The position numbers and the translations under genes are program-made. A stretch of 8,855 nt of DNA from an uncultured bacterium (GTDB lineage: Bacteria; Hydrogenedentota; Hydrogenedentia; Hydrogenedentales; CAITNO01): the NCBI GenBank assembly GCA_937923585.1, contig CALDSM010000434.1, forward strand, positions 1 through 8,855, read 5' to 3'. Shown here one piece after another: positions 6,589 through 8,855 of the stretch (position 1 is the stretch's first letter; every line of letters starts with the position of its first letter). The notes under the pieces were generated by a model. The model was not told where the DNA came from. It was given only the letters and a program-made list of their open reading frames with translations, and searched no databases.

Positions 6589-6658
6589 CAAAGTTCTTTG
6601 TGTTTCAAAGCCACATAAACTTTGTAACACAAAGTTCTTGAAAATGCAAGAGACTTTG
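6589..6658. promoter_or_regulatory. Operator region: cluster of CAAAG/CTTTG half-sites with a central palindrome
   Basis: The 97-bp space between divergent starts (6575 minus, 6673 plus) carries six CAAAG/CTTTG elements, at 6589-6593, 6596-6600, 6606-6610, 6620-6624, 6630-6634 and 6654-6658. The best palindrome is AACTTTGT (6618-6625), AAC, ACAAAGTT (6629-6636). Smaller pairs are CAAAG-TT-CTTTG (6589-6600) and CTTTG-N5-CAAAG (6596-6610). Such symmetry is what a dimeric winged-helix repressor would bind. The regulator encoded at 7320-7703 is the obvious candidate, which would make it autoregulatory and also a controller of the divergent operon. The half-sites are seen; the binding protein is inferred. 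Confidence 0.7.
6621..6649 (-). promoter_or_regulatory. Candidate promoter for the membrane protein/isomerase-like operon
   Basis: On the minus strand TTGCAT (6649-6644), a 17-base spacer, then TACAAA (6626-6621). Both hexamers are weak, but the spacing is right. The -10 lies inside the palindrome 6618-6636, so a protein bound there would block this promoter. The leader would be roughly 40 bases. Confidence 0.35.
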
Positions 6659-6666
6659 GATACCAT
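6638..6666 (+). promoter_or_regulatory. Candidate promoter for the six-TM/regulator pair
   Basis: TTGAAA (6638-6643, one mismatch to TTGACA), a 17-base spacer, then TACCAT (6661-6666, two mismatches to TATAAT). The -35 abuts the palindrome at 6618-6636. A start of transcription 6-7 bases after the -10 would fall at or next to the ATG at 6673, implying a leaderless mRNA. Confidence 0.45.
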
Positions 6667-6672
6667 TAATGC

Positions 6673-7320
6673 ATGGCACAGAACGAGCATGCGGACTGCG
6701 GCGACGCCGCGCCTGTCGCGTTTCTGCACGAGCGCGCGATGGAGAACCTGTCCTTTATCCGCGACACCATGGCGCGGTCGGCTCCGCTTACGGCCGTGTC
6801 CGGCTGGGGCACGGTGGTCATGGGGTTTGCGGCGCTGGTTGGGGCCTACGTGGGGTCTTTCCGGCGCACGGAGGACTGGTGGATAGGGGTGTGGCTGGCC
6901 GTGGCTTTTGCGGGGTGCCTTGCGGGCTTTGCGGGTATGGTCTTCAAGTCCCGGCGGCAGGGCGTGCCGCTTTTCACGGCGGTGGGCCGCAATTTTGCGC
7001 TCAGCCTGTTTCCGCCGATTTTCGCGGGCGTGGTGCTGACGGAAGTGCTATACGAGCGCGAACTGGATGCGCTGATGCCCGGCGTGTGGTTGATGATGTA
7101 CGGCGTGGGGGTGGTGACCGGTGGTGCCTTTTCGATCAAAGTGCTTCCCCTCACCGGATTCTGCTTCATCTTTCTGGGCGTGTATGCGTTCTATCCGCCG
7201 GTGCCCATCTTCGACCCGGTGGTCGGCACGCTGACCTGCGCCGACCTCATTCTGGCGGCCGGGTTCGGGCTCATTCACATCGCCAGCGGACTGTACATCG
7301 CATGGAGGCATGACGGCTGA
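6673..7320 (+). CDS. Six-TM membrane protein paired with a winged-helix regulator
   Basis: 215 residues with a polar N-terminus (1-38) containing ENLSFIRDTMARSAPLTAVSGWG (24-46). Six hydrophobic segments follow at about 42-62, 69-91, 108-124, 134-152, 157-176 and 188-209. The N-terminal FIR-TM---P-TAV-GWG pattern matches proteins I recall being encoded next to small winged-helix regulators; their function is not established. The ATG at 6673 has no Shine-Dalgarno sequence, and the candidate promoter would start transcription at the ATG. A later ATG (6739) has no better site and would remove part of the conserved N-terminus. The stop overlaps the regulator's start in TGATG, so the two are translationally coupled. 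A sensory or anti-regulator role toward the partner is a guess. Confidence 0.82.
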   Translation: MAQNEHADCGDAAPVAFLHERAMENLSFIRDTMARSAPLTAVSGWGTVVMGFAALVGAYVGSFRRTEDWWIGVWLAVAFAGCLAGFAGMVFKSRRQGVPLFTAVGRNFALSLFPPIFAGVVLTEVLYERELDALMPGVWLMMYGVGVVTGGAFSIKVLPLTGFCFIFLGVYAFYPPVPIFDPVVGTLTCADLILAAGFGLIHIASGLYIAWRHDG

Positions 7321-7703
7321 TGGCCAGACAGGACAAAGCGGCGGCCCGGCCGGCGCAGGACAGCGCGGCAACGCTGCGCGCCCTGTCGGGCATGGCACAG
7401 TCGGGGCAGGATGATCCGCAGGGACGGCTGCTGCACGACCGCATCCGCCTGGCGATTGTGAGCGCGCTGGCGGTCAACGAATCGGTGTCGTTTACGGACT
7501 TGAAAGCGCTGCTGGAGACCACGGACGGGAACCTGAGCGTGCATGCGCGCAAACTGGAAGAGGCGCAGTACATCGTCTGCGCCAAGACCTTCGACGGGCG
7601 CACGCCCAAGACGCTGTACCGAATCACCAATGAGGGCCGCCGCGCGCTGGAGAATTACCTGAAGCACATGGAGGCACTGATCAAAGCCGTGCGGGGGAAA
7701 TAG
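7320..7703 (+). CDS. Small winged-helix transcriptional regulator (HTH_34/MarR-like)
   Basis: 127 residues. A polar N-terminal extension (1-33) precedes a winged helix-turn-helix of about 36-120. RLLHDRIRLAIVSALAV forms the first helix, SFTDLKALLETTDGNLSVHARKLEEAQYIV the helix-turn-helix with recognition helix around DGNLSVHARKLE, KTFDGRTPKTLYRITNEGRRAL the wing and following helix, and YLKHMEALI the probable dimer helix. This pattern fits the winged-helix family with Pfam name HTH_34. The start overlaps the stop of the membrane-protein gene by one base, with GGAGG at 7304-7308 inside that gene, 11 bases upstream. The CAAAG palindromes upstream of the pair are its likely targets. No ligand-binding domain is present, so any signal would have to come through the wHTH itself or through its membrane partner. 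Confidence 0.9.
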   Translation: MARQDKAAARPAQDSAATLRALSGMAQSGQDDPQGRLLHDRIRLAIVSALAVNESVSFTDLKALLETTDGNLSVHARKLEEAQYIVCAKTFDGRTPKTLYRITNEGRRALENYLKHMEALIKAVRGK

Positions 7704-8039
7704 GGCTTCAGAAGAGCCGGCAGGGTGGCGGGCGCTTCCAGTGGGGACGGTGTGTTCCGCGCCGCTGCGCGGCACTTCAGGGTGCCCCACAGAAGACCCA
7801 GACCGGTCTTCTGCTGACGAATCTCCGGTCTGGCGCAGCCTGCAACGTGACCAGATGCCGCAGCGCGTCCAAGGCGTATTCCAGACACGCATCCTTTTGC
7901 CTGCGCTGATGTTCTGGTGGCTGGTCCTGTTCTTCGCGCTCGACCTGTTCAGACTCGGCCCCGAAAATTGGGCAATTCTTTACCCCTTTCCGACAAACCT
8001 GCCTGGCATCTGCACATCCCGGGTGCTTCAGGCACAACC
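7704..8039. other. Gene-free convergent gap, structured in its first half
   Basis: This lies between the stops of the regulator (7703) and the cytochrome (8040). No gene is supported. A minus-strand frame 8037-7777 begins only with TTG and has no domain-like features. A plus-strand frame from 7855 merely continues into the antisense of the cytochrome. Bases 7741-7833 hold several strong hairpins. Bases 7834-8039 show nothing I can assign. Confidence 0.6.
7741..7833. terminator. Cluster of nested and competing stem-loops between convergent genes
   Basis: GTGGGG (7741-7746) pairs with CCCCAC (7785-7790) around an inner CCGCGC-CGCT-GCGCGG hairpin (7757-7772). GGCAC (7771-7775) can instead pair with GTGCC (7782-7786). 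Next comes CAGAAGACC (7790-7798) with GGTCTTCTG (7805-7813), a 9-bp stem with a 6-base loop. The overlapping CCAGACCGG (7798-7806) can pair with CCGGTCTGG (7825-7833), a 9-bp stem with an 18-base loop. The last two exclude each other. Position suggests transcription termination for the convergent genes, but no T-run follows. A structured RNA or a dispersed repeat is also possible. Confidence 0.5.
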
Positions 8040-8855
8040 CTACTTGGTTCCTTCGGCTGACTCATCCGTTGCACTTGGCTGTTCCGCCGCAGCCGGCACC
8101 TCCGCCGCAGCCGGTGTCTCCTCTGCGGCGGGCTGCTCTCCGGTGGCCGGTTTCTCCTCCGCAGGCGCTTCGTTGCCGCCGGGCACGCGTTCTCCGGGCA
8201 GGTCCTGCGGGTACTTCTTGTCGTCATGGCAGACGGTGCAGTCGGGAACCTCGCCCAGCCCGTTGGGATGGCAGGCCTCGCACTCGTTGTCCTTGTGGGC
8301 CTCGCTGAACACCAGCCCGGCCTTGGCATGGTCGAAGGATTCCTTCGCCGGGAACCAGGCCGCCTCATGGCAGTCCTTGCAGGCCTTCTTGTCCATCGCA
8401 AACTTGCCTTCCTTGTGGCATTTCGCGCAGGCAACCTGCTTGTGGAATTCCTTGAGCACGAACGGCGTGCTGGTGTTGTGGTCAAAGGACGGGGCCTCGT
8501 GGTCCTGGTGGCACTTCCCGCAGTTGTCCGAAGTGTCGTGGCACTTGATGCAGTCCTCGTGCGGGTCCTCGCGCTCGTGCTTTTTCGGACCGGCGGTGTC
8601 ATGGCAGCGGCTGCAGTTCTCTTTCTGGTGGCAGTCCACGCAGCGCTTGCCGAACAACTCGACATGGTCCTTGTGGTGGAAGGTGACCATCGAGTTGGCT
8701 TCCTGCTCCGGCGTGGGATACACCGTCTTGTCCGGCGCCGCCACGTTGGGATGCAGTTTTCCGGTGATGTCTGTCGCGTCGGCGTTCGTCTTGGACTCGC
8801 CCTTCGCGCCGGCGCCGCGCTTGGCATGGCAGAAAATGCAGGCCGTGTCGTGGCT
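8040..8855 (-). CDS. Multiheme c-type cytochrome, C-terminal part (N-terminus beyond window)
   Basis: The frame is open from the window edge to a TAG at 8040, 271 visible residues, so the N-terminus and signal peptide are missing. A GTG at 8744 is internal, because the upstream frame already carries a heme motif. Nine CXXCH motifs are visible: CIFCH (6-10), CVDCH (72-76), CSRCH (81-85), CIKCH (102-106), CGKCH (112-116), CAKCH (143-147), CKDCH (159-163), CEACH (192-196) and CTVCH (206-210). Eight of them fall in four close pairs. Additional His residues such as FHHKDHVE (59-66), SFDHN (123-127), LKEFHKQ (134-140) and SFDHAKAG (173-180) suit as distal heme ligands, as in cytochrome c3/c7-like repeats. 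The last 45 or so residues are Ala/Pro/Glu-rich and low complexity. The protein should be periplasmic or outer-surface and transfer electrons; the partner is not visible here. Confidence 0.92.
   Translation of the reverse strand, partial: SHDTACIFCHAKRGAGAKGESKTNADATDITGKLHPNVAAPDKTVYPTPEQEANSMVTFHHKDHVELFGKRCVDCHQKENCSRCHDTAGPKKHEREDPHEDCIKCHDTSDNCGKCHQDHEAPSFDHNTSTPFVLKEFHKQVACAKCHKEGKFAMDKKACKDCHEAAWFPAKESFDHAKAGLVFSEAHKDNECEACHPNGLGEVPDCTVCHDDKKYPQDLPGERVPGGNEAPAEEKPATGEQPAAEETPAAAEVPAAAEQPSATDESAEGTK

Noticed and set aside
7777..8037. Minus-strand 86-codon frame in the convergent gap
   Set aside because: It starts with TTG, has no Shine-Dalgarno sequence and no recognisable motif, and overlaps the hairpin cluster at its end.
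7855..8430. Plus-strand frame beginning ATG at 7855 with a hydrophobic patch (LPALMFWWLVLFFALDLF)
   Set aside because: It looks membrane-like at first but has no ribosome site and simply continues, open as far as I followed it, as the antisense of the cytochrome gene.
8742..8744. GTG at 8744 as the start of the cytochrome
   Set aside because: The frame is open further to the window end and already encodes another heme motif (CIFCH) upstream, so the gene begins outside the window.

Overview
The window looks like one end of a metagenome-assembled contig from a GC-rich, Gram-negative bacterium. Coding regions are strongly GC-biased. Ribosome sites are AAGGAGA-type, two genes carry twin-arginine (Tat) signal peptides, and a multiheme c-type cytochrome is present. 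This mix is common in Planctomycetota and in candidate phyla such as Hydrogenedentota, but no marker gene fixes the taxonomy. Bases 1-47 are not biological: they are an Illumina TruSeq index adapter left on the contig end.

Layout. (1) 48-1467, minus: the N-terminal part of a secreted modular protein (signal peptide, two fibronectin-III-like domains, a PASTA domain, two tandem Ig-like repeats). It is cut by the adapter at its 3' side and appears frameshifted in a G6 run just after the signal peptide. (2) 1468-2269: a gene-free ~800 bp region between divergent genes, with an AT-rich promoter-like patch (1905-1980) and a large palindromic element (2025-2093). (3) 2270-3910, plus: a Tat-exported glycosidase-like protein resembling GH127/DUF1680. 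(4) 3911-4070: a convergent gap with a 12-bp stem-loop placed midway. (5) 6575-4071, minus: a two-gene unit of a membrane-anchored alpha-barrel-like protein followed by a Tat-exported xylose-isomerase-like TIM barrel of the hydroxypyruvate isomerase type. (6) 6576-6672: a short, AT-rich divergent promoter region packed with CAAAG/CTTTG half-sites, including an 8-bp-arm palindrome. (7) 6673-7703, plus: a six-TM protein overlapping by one base a small winged-helix regulator. (8) 7704-8039: a gene-free, hairpin-rich convergent gap. (9) 8040 to the window end, minus: the C-terminal part of a multiheme cytochrome c with nine CXXCH motifs visible and an Ala/Pro/Glu-rich tail.

How the parts may work together (inference): the winged-helix regulator and its membrane partner are probably autoregulated through the CAAAG palindrome, which also covers the promoter of the divergent membrane protein/isomerase-like operon. 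The GH127-like protein and the isomerase-like protein are both Tat-exported and lie convergently, so a carbohydrate-related role outside the cytoplasm is plausible for this part of the window. Neither substrate can be read from the sequence. I see no tRNA, rRNA, CRISPR array, transposase or integrase.
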